From positions 1 through 64,000 of the forward strand of contig JBFLWM010000045.1 of assembly GCA_040755915.1 (NCBI GenBank): 64,000 bases of DNA, given 5' to 3'. Position numbers and translations under genes: made by a program. Positions 19,733 to 29,806 of this stretch are shown here, piece after piece (position 1 is the stretch's first letter; the number at the start of each line of letters is the position of its first letter). This DNA is from Sulfurivermis sp040755915 (GTDB lineage: Bacteria; Pseudomonadota; Gammaproteobacteria; Thiohalomonadales; Thiohalomonadaceae). The notes under the pieces were generated by a model. It had not been told where the DNA came from and made no database searches. It was given only the letters and a program-made list of their open reading frames with translations.

Positions 19733-20065
19733 TCAACCGTAGGGCTCGTCCTCGCGCGTTGCCTCCAACTGCACGCTGCCCTGCTCCAGATCGCCGACGC
19801 GATAGAGGTTATGGGCGAGAATCTGCGGCGCCGCGCGCAACACCATACGGCGACCGTGTGCCAGCGCACGCAGGGCATTCACCGCCGCCACCGCGGCCAG
19901 ACCATCGGCGATATCGAATCCGCTCAGGTCCACCACCAGAGGATCCGGCAGTGTGCCCAGGGCTGTCAGCTCCGCGCGGAAACCGTCGCTGTGTGCGCCA
20001 TCCAGTTCACCACGAATGAACAGCGTTCCTGACTGCCACTGGCTCCACGGCTCAGACCGCGCCAT
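19733..20065 (-). CDS. Single-domain STAS protein (MlaB/anti-sigma antagonist-like)
   Basis: The 110-residue protein is a lone STAS domain: a beta-rich start (GTLFIRGELDG) followed by VVDLSGFDIADGLAAVAAVNAL. In anti-sigma antagonists the Gly of this loop is preceded by a phosphorylated Ser; here that position appears to be Asp, so phospho-regulation may be absent or mimicked. ATG at 20065 overlaps the end of the upstream gene by 14 bases, indicating coupled translation. No kinase/anti-sigma partner or Mla transport gene lies nearby, so its partner is unknown. Confidence 0.65.
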   Translation of the reverse strand: MARSEPWSQWQSGTLFIRGELDGAHSDGFRAELTALGTLPDPLVVDLSGFDIADGLAAVAAVNALRALAHGRRMVLRAAPQILAHNLYRVGDLEQGSVQLEATREDEPYG

Positions 20066-20594
20066 CCAGCCGTCTCCGCAGGGCAGTGATGATATGTGCC
20101 ACCTCGCCATGGTGCCCCAGGGCATTGGCGAGGCGCACATGCTCGGCAGCCGCAGCGCGGTTGCCCTGTTGCAGGGCCAGTTCCGCCAGCAGGCATTGCA
20201 CCAGGCTGCGATCATTTTCCGTGCGCAGGGCGCCGGTGGCCGCCACCAGCAGATGCACCCGCGCCGCCTCCAGCCGGCCGTCGGCGGCCTCCAGCACACC
20301 GCGCAGCCAGTGGTAATAGGCGCGACTGCACGGCGACAGCAATTGTGGCCAGCGCACACTCCGCAGGCTGCGCCGCACGCGCGGCAGTTGTCCCTGACGA
20401 AAGGCGCGAAAGCCGATCCATACGCCGCTGTTGCGTATGTAATCCCACAGCAAGAAAAGACCGCACAGCAACGGCAGGACAGTCCACGGCGAGGCCTGCG
20501 ACGCCAGCATCAGGGCCAGCGCAGCACACAGCAGCGCCAGCACCAGGCGCTGATGAGGCGTGAAGAAGTCGCTGAAGGTGTACAGTCGTTCCAT
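20052..20594 (-). CDS. Small membrane protein with TPR-like C-terminal region
   Basis: I do not recognise a named family. The 180-residue product has two adjacent hydrophobic helices (about 17-35 and 38-55) joined by a short polar turn, then a soluble region (about 75-175) rich in Ala and Leu with helix pairs like tetratricopeptide repeats (YYHWLRGVLEAADGRLEAA and later ALQQGNRAAAAEHVRLA). ATG at 20594 is chosen; a TTG upstream would overlap the pnp terminator. Its end overlaps the STAS gene, so the two products probably act together at the membrane, for example as scaffold and adaptor; that role is inference. Confidence 0.6.
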   Translation of the reverse strand: MERLYTFSDFFTPHQRLVLALLCAALALMLASQASPWTVLPLLCGLFLLWDYIRNSGVWIGFRAFRQGQLPRVRRSLRSVRWPQLLSPCSRAYYHWLRGVLEAADGRLEAARVHLLVAATGALRTENDRSLVQCLLAELALQQGNRAAAAEHVRLANALGHHGEVAHIITALRRRLDGAV

Positions 20595-20631
20595 CAGTTT
20601 TACGATTGCCGGTATGCGGGGCGCATCAAAC

Positions 20632-20653
20632 AAAAGGGGCCTTGCGGCCCCTT
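20632..20653 (-). terminator. Rho-independent terminator of pnp
   Basis: Reading the minus strand, aaggggcc pairs with ggcccctt across a four-base loop and is followed by ttttgtttg. It lies just after the pnp stop codon at 20680. Confidence 0.85.
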
Positions 20654-20679
20654 CTGCACTTCATTTGTCCGGCGGCAGC

Positions 20680-22767
<2,088 letters not shown>

Positions 22768-22808
22768 GTCGTATTCCCTTCTGGTGGCGGGGCCGGTGCG
22801 GCCGTGGA

Positions 22809-23078
22809 TTACTTGCGCAGGCCGAGGCGGGCAACGATGGCGCGGTAGCGCTCGATGTCCTTGCCCTTCAGGTAGTCGAGCAGCTTGCGGCGCTTGCTGA
22901 CCATGCGCAGCAGACCCTGGCGCGAGTGGTGATCGTGGGTGTGCTCCTTGAAGTGACCGGACAGGTCATCGATGCGGGCGGACAGCAGGGCAATCTGCAC
23001 TTCGGCGGAACCGGTGTCGGTCGCGGCCTTGCCGTGGTCCTTGACGATTTCAGCTTTCTGGGTGGCGTTCAGAGACAT
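22809..23078 (-). CDS. rpsO: 30S ribosomal protein S15
   Basis: S15 binds the 16S rRNA central domain early in 30S assembly. The 89-residue sequence has the family's canonical length and the conserved DTGSAEVQIALLSARI and HSRQGLLRMVSKRRKLLDYL segments. It lies between truB and pnp, the standard order, with its own likely promoter upstream. In E. coli S15 represses its own mRNA through a pseudoknot at the start codon; a comparable fold was not verified here. Confidence 0.98.
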   Translation of the reverse strand: MSLNATQKAEIVKDHGKAATDTGSAEVQIALLSARIDDLSGHFKEHTHDHHSRQGLLRMVSKRRKLLDYLKGKDIERYRAIVARLGLRK

Positions 23079-23119
23079 CTAACTACAACTCCTAAACTGG
23101 GGTGAGGTTTAAGCGCGGT

Positions 23120-23149
23120 ATTTTAACCGGGCGTGGAATGAGTAAACAA
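23120..23149 (-). promoter_or_regulatory. Likely sigma70 promoter for rpsO-pnp
   Basis: On the minus strand TTGTTT (23149-23144) and TAAAAT (23125-23120) are 18 bases apart, in the AT-rich gap between truB and rpsO. The rpsO ATG lies 41 bases downstream of the -10. Confidence 0.5.
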
Positions 23150-23163
23150 GTGAAATTACGGAC

Positions 23164-24087
23164 TTAAGCCGCATGGAACAGCCGTTTCGGGGCCACCCGG
23201 CCATCGTCCAGGATGTGGCCGACGCCAATGAAATCGCCCTCCGGGCCGAACAGGCGGACCCAGCCCCGGGTGGGTGCCTGGGACACCTGCACCGCCTGCC
23301 CCTGGCGCACGTAATAGGCCAGGTTGGCGGTCAGATGGACCTCCGGCCAGCCGGCCAGGGCCTCCTCGATGGGCAGCAGCAGGGCGTCGATGGCTTCCTG
23401 GCCGCCCTCCAGCAACAGTTGTTTGAGCTGGTCCAGGGTCACCATGCCGGCCTCGCTGAACGGGCCGGCCATGGTGCGGCGCAACTGGTTGAGGTGGGCG
23501 CCGCAACCCAGGGCAGCGCCGATGTCCTCGGCCAGGGTACGGATGTAGGTCCCCTTGGAGCAGTGCACCTCGATCTCCAGCTCATCGCCGTCAAGGCGGA
23601 CCAGGTTCAGTTCATAAATGGTGACCCGACGCGGCTGGCGCTCCACCTCCAGCCCCTGGTGCGCCAGCTTGTACAGCGGCTGCCCCTGGTGCTTGATGGC
23701 GGAGTGCATGGGGGGAATCTGCTCGATCTCGCCGCTAAAGCGGGCCAGCACCTCGCGCACCTGAGCCTCGCTGTAGGCGCCTACCGGACGGGTCTCGATG
23801 GCCTCGCCGTCGGCGTCGCCGGTATTGGTGCGCACACCCAGCTTGCAGGTACCACGGTAGCGCTTGTCGGCGTCGAGCAGGAAGGCGGACACCTTGGTCG
23901 CCTCACCCAGGCACAACGGCAGCAGGCCGCTGGCCATGGGGTCGAGGTTGCCGGTGTGGCCTGCCTTGCGCGCGTCGAACAGGCGTTTGACCTGCTGCAG
24001 GGCGTCGTTGGAGGTGATGCCGATGGGTTTATCAAGGAGCAGGATGCCGTTGACCTCACGGCCCCGCTGGCGCTGGCGACGTGTCAT
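23164..24087 (-). CDS. truB: tRNA pseudouridine-55 synthase
   Basis: TruB makes the pseudouridine at position 55 in the T-loop of nearly all tRNAs. The 307-residue protein carries the catalytic motif GHTGNLDPMASG with Asp49, preceded by GILLLDKPIGITSN, and the C-terminal PUA-like segment. Its ATG lies six bases after the rbfA stop, within the rimP-nusA-infB-rbfA-truB transcript, and the gene ends just before the rpsO promoter. Confidence 0.97.
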   Translation of the reverse strand: MTRRQRQRGREVNGILLLDKPIGITSNDALQQVKRLFDARKAGHTGNLDPMASGLLPLCLGEATKVSAFLLDADKRYRGTCKLGVRTNTGDADGEAIETRPVGAYSEAQVREVLARFSGEIEQIPPMHSAIKHQGQPLYKLAHQGLEVERQPRRVTIYELNLVRLDGDELEIEVHCSKGTYIRTLAEDIGAALGCGAHLNQLRRTMAGPFSEAGMVTLDQLKQLLLEGGQEAIDALLLPIEEALAGWPEVHLTANLAYYVRQGQAVQVSQAPTRGWVRLFGPEGDFIGVGHILDDGRVAPKRLFHAA

Positions 24088-24093
24088 TGTTCC

Positions 24094-24465
24094 TCAGTCG
24101 TCTTTCTTGTGGCCGTCGGCGGCGACGGCCTGGTCGATCAGGGCCGACAGGCGCGTACCCCGCTCGACGGAAGTGTCATGGGCAAAATGGAGTTCCGGGA
24201 TGGTACGCAGCTGCATGCGGCGGCCCAATTCACGGCGCAGGAAGCCGGCGGCGTGACGCAGGCCTTCGAGCGACTGCGCCACCTGTGCCGGATCGTCGCT
24301 GAGCACGGTGACGAACACCTTGGCATGGGCGAAATCGCGCGTCACCTCCACGCCGGAGACGGTAATCATCCCCAGGCGCGGGTCCTTGAGTTCCCGCTGG
24401 ATGAGCAGCGCCAGCTCGCGCTGCATCTGCTCACCCACGCGGCGGCTGCGTGTGGACTGGGCCAT
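24094..24465 (-). CDS. rbfA: 30S ribosome-binding factor A
   Basis: RbfA is a KH-fold factor that helps mature the 5' end of 16S rRNA and is important in the cold. The 123-residue protein starts with the typical SRRVGEQMQRELALLIQREL helix and contains the KH-like ELKDPRLGMITVSGVEVTRDFAHAKVFV strand-helix pattern in two segments. It lies four bases downstream of infB and six upstream of truB. The C-terminal tail is short and Lys/Asp-rich. Confidence 0.96.
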   Translation of the reverse strand: MAQSTRSRRVGEQMQRELALLIQRELKDPRLGMITVSGVEVTRDFAHAKVFVTVLSDDPAQVAQSLEGLRHAAGFLRRELGRRMQLRTIPELHFAHDTSVERGTRLSALIDQAVAADGHKKDD

Positions 24466-24469
24466 GGAC

Positions 24470-27061
24470 TCAGAGCGTACGCTGCACCTGGACGCGCTCG
24501 TAGACCTCGATCTGGTCGCCCGGGCGCACGTCGTTGTAGTTCTTCACGCCGATGCCGCACTCGAAGCCCTGCTTGACCTCGGCAACGTCATCCTTGAAGC
24601 GGCGCAGCGATTCCAGCTCGCCCTCGTAGATCACCACGTTGTCGCGCAGCACGCGGATCGGATTGTTGCGCTTGACCACGCCGTCCACCACCATGCAGCC
24701 CGCCACGGCACCGAACTTGGGTGAGCGGAACACGTCGCGCACCTCGGCCAGGCCGATGATCTCTTCCTTGAATTCCGGCTTCAGCATGCCGGTCATGGCG
24801 TTCTTCACTTCATCCAGCAGTTCGTAAATGATGCTGTAGTAGTGCAGATCGACGCCCTGCTCCTCGATCATGCGCTTGGCGCTGCCGTCGGCACGGACGT
24901 TGAAGCCGATGATGATGGCGTTGGAGGCCACCGCCAGATTGACGTCGGACTCGCTGATGCCGCCGACGCCGCTGGCGACGATCTTTACCTTCACCTCGTC
25001 GGTGGACAGCTTGAGCAGCGAATCGGAGATGGCCTCCAGGGAGCCCTGTACGTCGGCCTTGAGCAGGATGTTGAGAGTGTTGACCTCGCCTTCCTGCATC
25101 TGGGTGAACATGTCCTCCAGCTTGGCCTGCTGCTGCTTGGCGAACTTGACGTCGCGGAACTTGCCCTGACGGAACAGTGCCACTTCGCGCGCCTTGCGCT
25201 CGTCGGCGACGACCACGGCCGTTTCGCCGGCAGACGGCGTGCCGGACAGGCCGAGCACTTCAACCGGGATGGACGGGCCGGCCTCCTCGATGGGATGGCC
25301 GGTTTCATCCAGCATGGCGCGCACGCGGCCGAACTCGTGGCCGGCCAAAAGCACATCGCCCTTGCGCAGGGTACCGCTCTGCACCAGGATGGTCGCCACG
25401 GCACCGCGGCCCTTGTCGAGACGCGATTCGATGACGACGCCGCTGGCACGGCCTTCCTTCACCGCCGTCAGCTCCAGCACCTCGGCCTGCAGCAGGATGT
25501 TCTCCAGCAACTGGTCGATGCCGTCACCGGTCTTGGCGGAAACATGGGCGAACATGGTGTCGCCGCCCCAGTCCTCCGGGATGACGTCCTGCTGCGCCAG
25601 TTCGTTCTTCACCCGATCCGGATCGGCCTCGGGCTTGTCGATCTTGTTTACCGCCACCACCAGCGGCACACCGGCCGCCTTGGCGTGCTGGATGGCTTCC
25701 TTGGTCTGCGGCATGACACCGTCATCGGCCGCCACCACCAGCACCACAATGTCCGTGGCCTGGGCACCGCGGGCACGCATGGCGGTGAACGCGGCATGGC
25801 CCGGGGTATCCAGGAAGGTGATCACGCCGCGCGGCGTTTCCACGTGATAGGCACCGATGTGCTGGGTGATGCCGCCGGCCTCGCCCGCGGCGACGCGGGT
25901 GCGGCGGATGTAGTCGAGCAGCGAAGTCTTGCCGTGGTCGACATGGCCCATGATGGTAACCACCGGCGGACGCGGCTCGGCGGCGCCGGCCTCTTCCACC
26001 ACGGCGATCTCGTCTTCCAGGGCATCGGTCTTCAGCACCTTCGCCGTGTGGCCGAGTTCTTCCACCACCAGCACGGCAGTGTCCTGGTCCAGCACCTGGT
26101 TGATGGTGACCATGCTGCCCATCTTCATCATGAACTTGATGACCTCGGCCGCCTTCACCGACATCTTCTGCGCCAGTTCGCCCACGGTGATGGTTTCCGG
26201 AATGGCGACCTCGCGCACCACCGGCGCGGTGGGCATGGCGAAGCCGTGCTGCCCGCCGCCGCTGGCGGCCACCGCCACACGGGTCGGGCGCTTCTTGCTG
26301 CCGCGGCGGCCGCCCTTGCCGGGGGCCACATGCAATTCTTCGCGGCCGCCCATGTCCTCATCACCATCGCGACGGCGACCACTGCCCTTCTTGCCGCCCT
26401 TGGGTGCCTCGCGCTCCACCTTGGCCGGCGCGGCAGCCGGACGGGCCGGCTTGGCGGGCTTTTCCGCCGCCTTGGCGGGGGCCGGCTCGGCCGGGCGTTC
26501 GACAACGGCGGCCGCCGAACGACGCGCCTCTTCCTCGGCCTGGCGACGTGCCTCGGCCTCGGCCTGCATGCGTGCCGCTTCTTCGGCATGCCGCATGGCA
26601 TCCTCCTCGGCACGGCGGCGGGCGTCTTCCGCCGCACGCTCGGCGTCGGCGCGCAGCTGCTGCTCCAGCCGCTCCACCACTTCTTCGTCGGCGCGCTGCT
26701 TGCTGGTCTCTTCCTCAGCCGGCGCTTCGTCCACCAGGCTGCGCTTGACGTAGGTACGCTTCTTGCGCACCTGCACGGTGACCGTCTTGGCCTTGCCGCC
26801 GGTACTCGGCACCTTCAGCTCGCTGGTGGTGCGCCGGCTCAGCGTGATCTTGGTCGGACCGGCCTCGGCCGCCGGTTCTGCCTCCGGCGCAGCCGCGCCG
26901 TGCTTCTCGCGCAGATACGCCAGCAGCTTCGCCTTATCCTGATCGGACAGCGTTCCGTCAGCATCGTGCGCGGTCACGCCGGCCTCCTGCAACTGGACCA
27001 ACAGCCGATCGACAGCGATGCCGATGGTTTCTGCAAAATGCTTGACGGTCACTTCTGACAT
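24470..27061 (-). CDS. infB: Translation initiation factor IF-2
   Basis: IF-2 is the GTPase that places fMet-tRNA in the P site and joins the subunits. The 863-residue protein has an N-terminal IF2_N helix domain, a long charged Ala/Glu/Arg-rich linker (about 85-250) with a Lys/Gly-rich stretch, and a second IF2_N motif. The G domain shows GHVDHGKTSLLD, DTPGHAAF and NKIDKP, and domains II-IV follow. ATG at 27061 has aggag upstream; an upstream TTG is unlikely. Internal starts producing shorter forms, known in E. coli, were not assessed. It lies in the nusA-infB-rbfA operon. Confidence 0.98.
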   Translation of the reverse strand: MSEVTVKHFAETIGIAVDRLLVQLQEAGVTAHDADGTLSDQDKAKLLAYLREKHGAAAPEAEPAAEAGPTKITLSRRTTSELKVPSTGGKAKTVTVQVRKKRTYVKRSLVDEAPAEEETSKQRADEEVVERLEQQLRADAERAAEDARRRAEEDAMRHAEEAARMQAEAEARRQAEEEARRSAAAVVERPAEPAPAKAAEKPAKPARPAAAPAKVEREAPKGGKKGSGRRRDGDEDMGGREELHVAPGKGGRRGSKKRPTRVAVAASGGGQHGFAMPTAPVVREVAIPETITVGELAQKMSVKAAEVIKFMMKMGSMVTINQVLDQDTAVLVVEELGHTAKVLKTDALEDEIAVVEEAGAAEPRPPVVTIMGHVDHGKTSLLDYIRRTRVAAGEAGGITQHIGAYHVETPRGVITFLDTPGHAAFTAMRARGAQATDIVVLVVAADDGVMPQTKEAIQHAKAAGVPLVVAVNKIDKPEADPDRVKNELAQQDVIPEDWGGDTMFAHVSAKTGDGIDQLLENILLQAEVLELTAVKEGRASGVVIESRLDKGRGAVATILVQSGTLRKGDVLLAGHEFGRVRAMLDETGHPIEEAGPSIPVEVLGLSGTPSAGETAVVVADERKAREVALFRQGKFRDVKFAKQQQAKLEDMFTQMQEGEVNTLNILLKADVQGSLEAISDSLLKLSTDEVKVKIVASGVGGISESDVNLAVASNAIIIGFNVRADGSAKRMIEEQGVDLHYYSIIYELLDEVKNAMTGMLKPEFKEEIIGLAEVRDVFRSPKFGAVAGCMVVDGVVKRNNPIRVLRDNVVIYEGELESLRRFKDDVAEVKQGFECGIGVKNYNDVRPGDQIEVYERVQVQRTL

Positions 27062-27078
27062 GCAACGATACTCCTGCC

Positions 27079-28581
27079 TCAACCCTGGGAGTCGTCCTCG
27101 AACCAGGGTTTGCGTGCGGTCATAATCAGGTTGGCGGCGCGTGCCTCATCCATGCCTTCGATCTGCATGAGGTCGTCCACCGCCAGTTCGGCCAGGTCTT
27201 CCATGGTCTGCGCGCCGATATCGGCCAGTGCGAAAGCCGTCTGCTGGTCCATGCCATCCATTGCCAGCAGATCCTCGGCCGGCTCCTTGCCGCCGTGCTC
27301 CTCGCTGCTGATCTCGCGCGTCACCAGAATGTCCTTGGCGCGGGCACGCAGCTCCTCGACGATGGCCTCGTCGAACTCCTCGATTTCCAGCATTTCCTGC
27401 ACCGGCACATAGGCCACTTCCTCGATGCTGGAAAAACCTTCCTGTACCAGGATGGCAGCCACCTCTTCATCCACGTCGAGCTGCTCCATGAACAGCTTGA
27501 CCAGGGCCTGGGCCTCTTCCTCGCTCTTCTCCTCGGCCTGGCTCTCGCTCATCACGTTGAGATTCCAGCCGGTGAGCTCGGTGGCCAGACGCACATTCTG
27601 GCCGTTGCGGCCGATGGCCTGCGCCAGCTGCGCCTCTTCCACCGCGATATCCATGGTGTGGCTTTCCTCGTCCATGACGATGGAAACCACTTCTGCCGGT
27701 GACATGGCATTGATGACGAACTGCGCCGGATTGTCGTTCCACAGGATGATGTCGATGCGCTCGCCGTTCAGCTCGTTGGTCACGGTCTGCACGCGCGAAC
27801 CGCGCATGCCGACGCAGGCGCCGACCGGGTCGATGCGCTGGTCGTTGGACTTGACGGCGATCTTGGCGCGGGAGCCGGGATCGCGGGCCGCGGCCTTGAT
27901 CTCGATGAGTCCCTCGCCGACCTCCGGCACCTCCAGCTTGAACAGCTCCACCAGGAACTCCGGCATGGTGCGGCTGACGAACAGCTGCGGGCCGCGCGGC
28001 TCGGAATGCACGTCATAGAGATAACCGCGCACGCGGTCGCCGGGACGAATGGCCTCACGCGGAATCAGGTGCTCACGGCTGATCAGGGCCTCGATATTGT
28101 TGCCCATGTCGAGGATCACGCTGCCGCGCTCCAGACGCTTGACCACGCCGTTGAGCAGCTCGCCGACACGGCCCTGGTACTGGTCGACCACCTGGGCACG
28201 CTCCGCCTCGCGCACCTTCTGCACGATGACCTGCTTGGCGGTCTGGGCGGCGATACGGCCGAAGGACACCGACTCCACCTGCTCCTCGATGTAGTCACCG
28301 GGCTGCATGTTGGCGTCATCCTCGCGCGCCGCACTCAGCGTGTACTCGCGGGTCGGATGCTCCAGCGGCAGGCCTTCGCTGTCGTCCACCACCAGCCAGC
28401 GGCGGAAGGTCTCGTAGTCGCCGGTCTGGCGGTCGATGCACACGCGCACGTCGACCTCGCTGCCGTAGCGCTTCTTGGTGGCGGTGGCCAGGGCGGCTTC
28501 CAGGGCCTCGAAAATGATTTCCTTGGCCACGCCCTTTTCGTTCGACACCGCGTCGACAACCATCAGGATTTCTTTGTTCAT
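27079..28581 (-). CDS. nusA: Transcription termination/antitermination factor NusA
   Basis: NusA binds RNA polymerase and modulates pausing, termination and rRNA antitermination. The 500-residue protein has the N-terminal polymerase-binding domain, an S1 domain (RVGELLNGVVKRLERGSVIL), two KH domains (including GACVGMRGSRVQTV and AIGRNGQNVRLA) and two C-terminal acidic repeats, as in gammaproteobacterial NusA. The ATG at 28581 fits the family N-terminus MNKEILMVVDAVSNEKG. It sits between rimP and infB. Confidence 0.98.
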   Translation of the reverse strand: MNKEILMVVDAVSNEKGVAKEIIFEALEAALATATKKRYGSEVDVRVCIDRQTGDYETFRRWLVVDDSEGLPLEHPTREYTLSAAREDDANMQPGDYIEEQVESVSFGRIAAQTAKQVIVQKVREAERAQVVDQYQGRVGELLNGVVKRLERGSVILDMGNNIEALISREHLIPREAIRPGDRVRGYLYDVHSEPRGPQLFVSRTMPEFLVELFKLEVPEVGEGLIEIKAAARDPGSRAKIAVKSNDQRIDPVGACVGMRGSRVQTVTNELNGERIDIILWNDNPAQFVINAMSPAEVVSIVMDEESHTMDIAVEEAQLAQAIGRNGQNVRLATELTGWNLNVMSESQAEEKSEEEAQALVKLFMEQLDVDEEVAAILVQEGFSSIEEVAYVPVQEMLEIEEFDEAIVEELRARAKDILVTREISSEEHGGKEPAEDLLAMDGMDQQTAFALADIGAQTMEDLAELAVDDLMQIEGMDEARAANLIMTARKPWFEDDSQG

Positions 28582-28632
28582 ATCCAGCCTCTATAGAGCC
28601 CGTATCTTCGTAACTTCAAACTGCGCCGGCGC

Positions 28633-29088
28633 CTACCACTGCGGCACCAGATGCGCTTTGTCGATATCTTCCAGCGGCAATACCACCTCGGTACCGTCCT
28701 GATCGATCACCACCGCCTCGTCGCGCAGCGCCAGCAGGCGGCCCTTGAACTTGCGCCGATCGCCCAGCGGTCGCGCCAGGCGCAGCGAAACCACTTCACC
28801 GATGAAACGCGCGTAGTGCTCCGGCTTGAACAGCGGCCGATCCAGTCCCGGCGACGATACCTCGAGGGTGTACTGCCCCTTGATGGGGTCTTCCACCTCC
28901 AGCACGCCGCTGACCTGATGGCTCACCCGCTCGCAATCCTCCACGGTGATGCCGTCCGGGCTGTCGATGTACAGGCGCAGCACCGAGTGGCGCCCCTGCG
29001 CCAGGTGCTCGATGCCCAGCAGTTCGTAACCGAGGGCCGTAACCCCCGGCTCCAGCAACTGCTGCAACTGTTTGGCTGCCTGTGTCAC
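28633..29088 (-). CDS. rimP: Ribosome maturation factor RimP
   Basis: RimP assists 30S assembly around ribosomal protein S12. The protein carries YELLGIEHL, LRLYIDSPDGITVEDCERVS and the hallmark LEVSSPGLDRPLF, followed by the C-terminal Sm-like domain. The start is placed at GTG 29088, giving 151 residues and a cggggttg site upstream; GTG at 29094 is nearly as good. The longer open frame begins at a TTG within a terminator-like hairpin and is rejected. It heads the nusA-infB transcript, downstream of tRNA-fMet as in E. coli. Confidence 0.93.
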   Translation of the reverse strand: MTQAAKQLQQLLEPGVTALGYELLGIEHLAQGRHSVLRLYIDSPDGITVEDCERVSHQVSGVLEVEDPIKGQYTLEVSSPGLDRPLFKPEHYARFIGEVVSLRLARPLGDRRKFKGRLLALRDEAVVIDQDGTEVVLPLEDIDKAHLVPQW

Positions 29089-29102
29089 CTGCACCAACCC
29101 CG

Positions 29103-29128
29103 AAAATAAAAAATGGGCCCAAGGCCCA
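29103..29128 (-). terminator. Terminator-like hairpin in the rimP leader
   Basis: On the minus strand tgggcc-ttg-ggccca is followed by a T-rich run of eleven bases with one A. It ends only about 15 bases before the rimP start, so it could stop leftover tRNA transcription or act as an attenuator for the nusA-infB operon. Confidence 0.65.
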
Positions 29129-29157
29129 CTCCAGTGCTTCAACTATGGCCCGGCATT

Positions 29158-29184
29158 CTAGCGTTTTTCCATTAAAAACGCTAG
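29158..29184. repeat. Perfect 11-bp palindrome between tRNA-fMet and rimP
   Basis: ctagcgttttt at 29158-29168 pairs exactly with aaaaacgctag at 29174-29184 across a five-base loop. It is symmetric, without a following T-run beyond the arm itself, so it may be a hairpin in the rimP leader, a terminator variant or a protein site. Confidence 0.5.
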
Positions 29185-29243
29185 GTTATACCCGGGATAT
29201 GGCCCCAGCGCAGCCCCCGGCATGGCGGCGCAGTGACCATAAC

Positions 29244-29264
29244 AAAAAGCCCCGATAACGGGGC
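29244..29264 (-). terminator. Rho-independent terminator of tRNA-fMet
   Basis: On the minus strand gccccg-ttat-cggggc is followed by ttttt, 18 bases downstream of the tRNA CCA end. Confidence 0.85.
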
Positions 29265-29281
29265 CTTTGCATCAAATCGAG

Positions 29282-29358
<77 letters not shown>

Positions 29359-29372
29359 TTCGATGGAGGCGC

Positions 29373-29401
29373 ATTTTACATATCATGCCCCACCATAGCA
29401 A
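29373..29401 (-). promoter_or_regulatory. Promoter of tRNA-fMet
   Basis: On the minus strand TTGCTA (29401-29396) and TAAAAT (29378-29373) are 17 bases apart, followed by a GC-rich discriminator gcgcc, as in stringently controlled stable-RNA promoters. The mature 5' end is about 15 bases downstream. Confidence 0.7.
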
Positions 29402-29428
29402 GGGAAGCCGCCGGCAAACGGGAAAAAA

Positions 29429-29737
29429 TCAGCGCCGTTCCAGCAAGTGCCTGAATTCGTAGCGATAGAGGAATCCGGGCAGGGCAAACACCAGGAACAG
29501 GCAGAGGGTGATGGCGTAGAACTCCCAGCCCTGGGGATAGATCTCGCCGTTGAGCTTGTTTTCCAGACCCAGGGCCAGGCCGCCGACGATGCAATACAGC
29601 AGCAGCCACTCCAGCCAGCGCCACCATGCTCCCTTGCCGGCGTCACCGGGACGGCGCACCAGCAAAATGCGCTCGCTCAACCAGGGCAGGTTGGCGGCAA
29701 CAACGGCGACGATGATCAGGGACAGGGCGGAGAGCAT
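29429..29737 (-). CDS. DUF2818 family membrane protein
   Basis: The 102-residue protein has three hydrophobic helices (about 3-20, 44-62 and 72-92) and the sequence LPWLSERIL near the N-terminus. It matches DUF2818, a family found just after nuoN in many beta- and some gammaproteobacteria. That position, 69 bases past nuoN, is the only clue to a role connected with complex I or the membrane. No catalytic residues can be named. Confidence 0.8.
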   Translation of the reverse strand: MLSALSLIIVAVVAANLPWLSERILLVRRPGDAGKGAWWRWLEWLLLYCIVGGLALGLENKLNGEIYPQGWEFYAITLCLFLVFALPGFLYRYEFRHLLERR

Positions 29738-29806
29738 GGGACAGGTTTCGCTTCGTATCTCGGTGCGGCAGTTTCGGCCATCACCACGGCCCGGTCAAGC
29801 CAGCTC

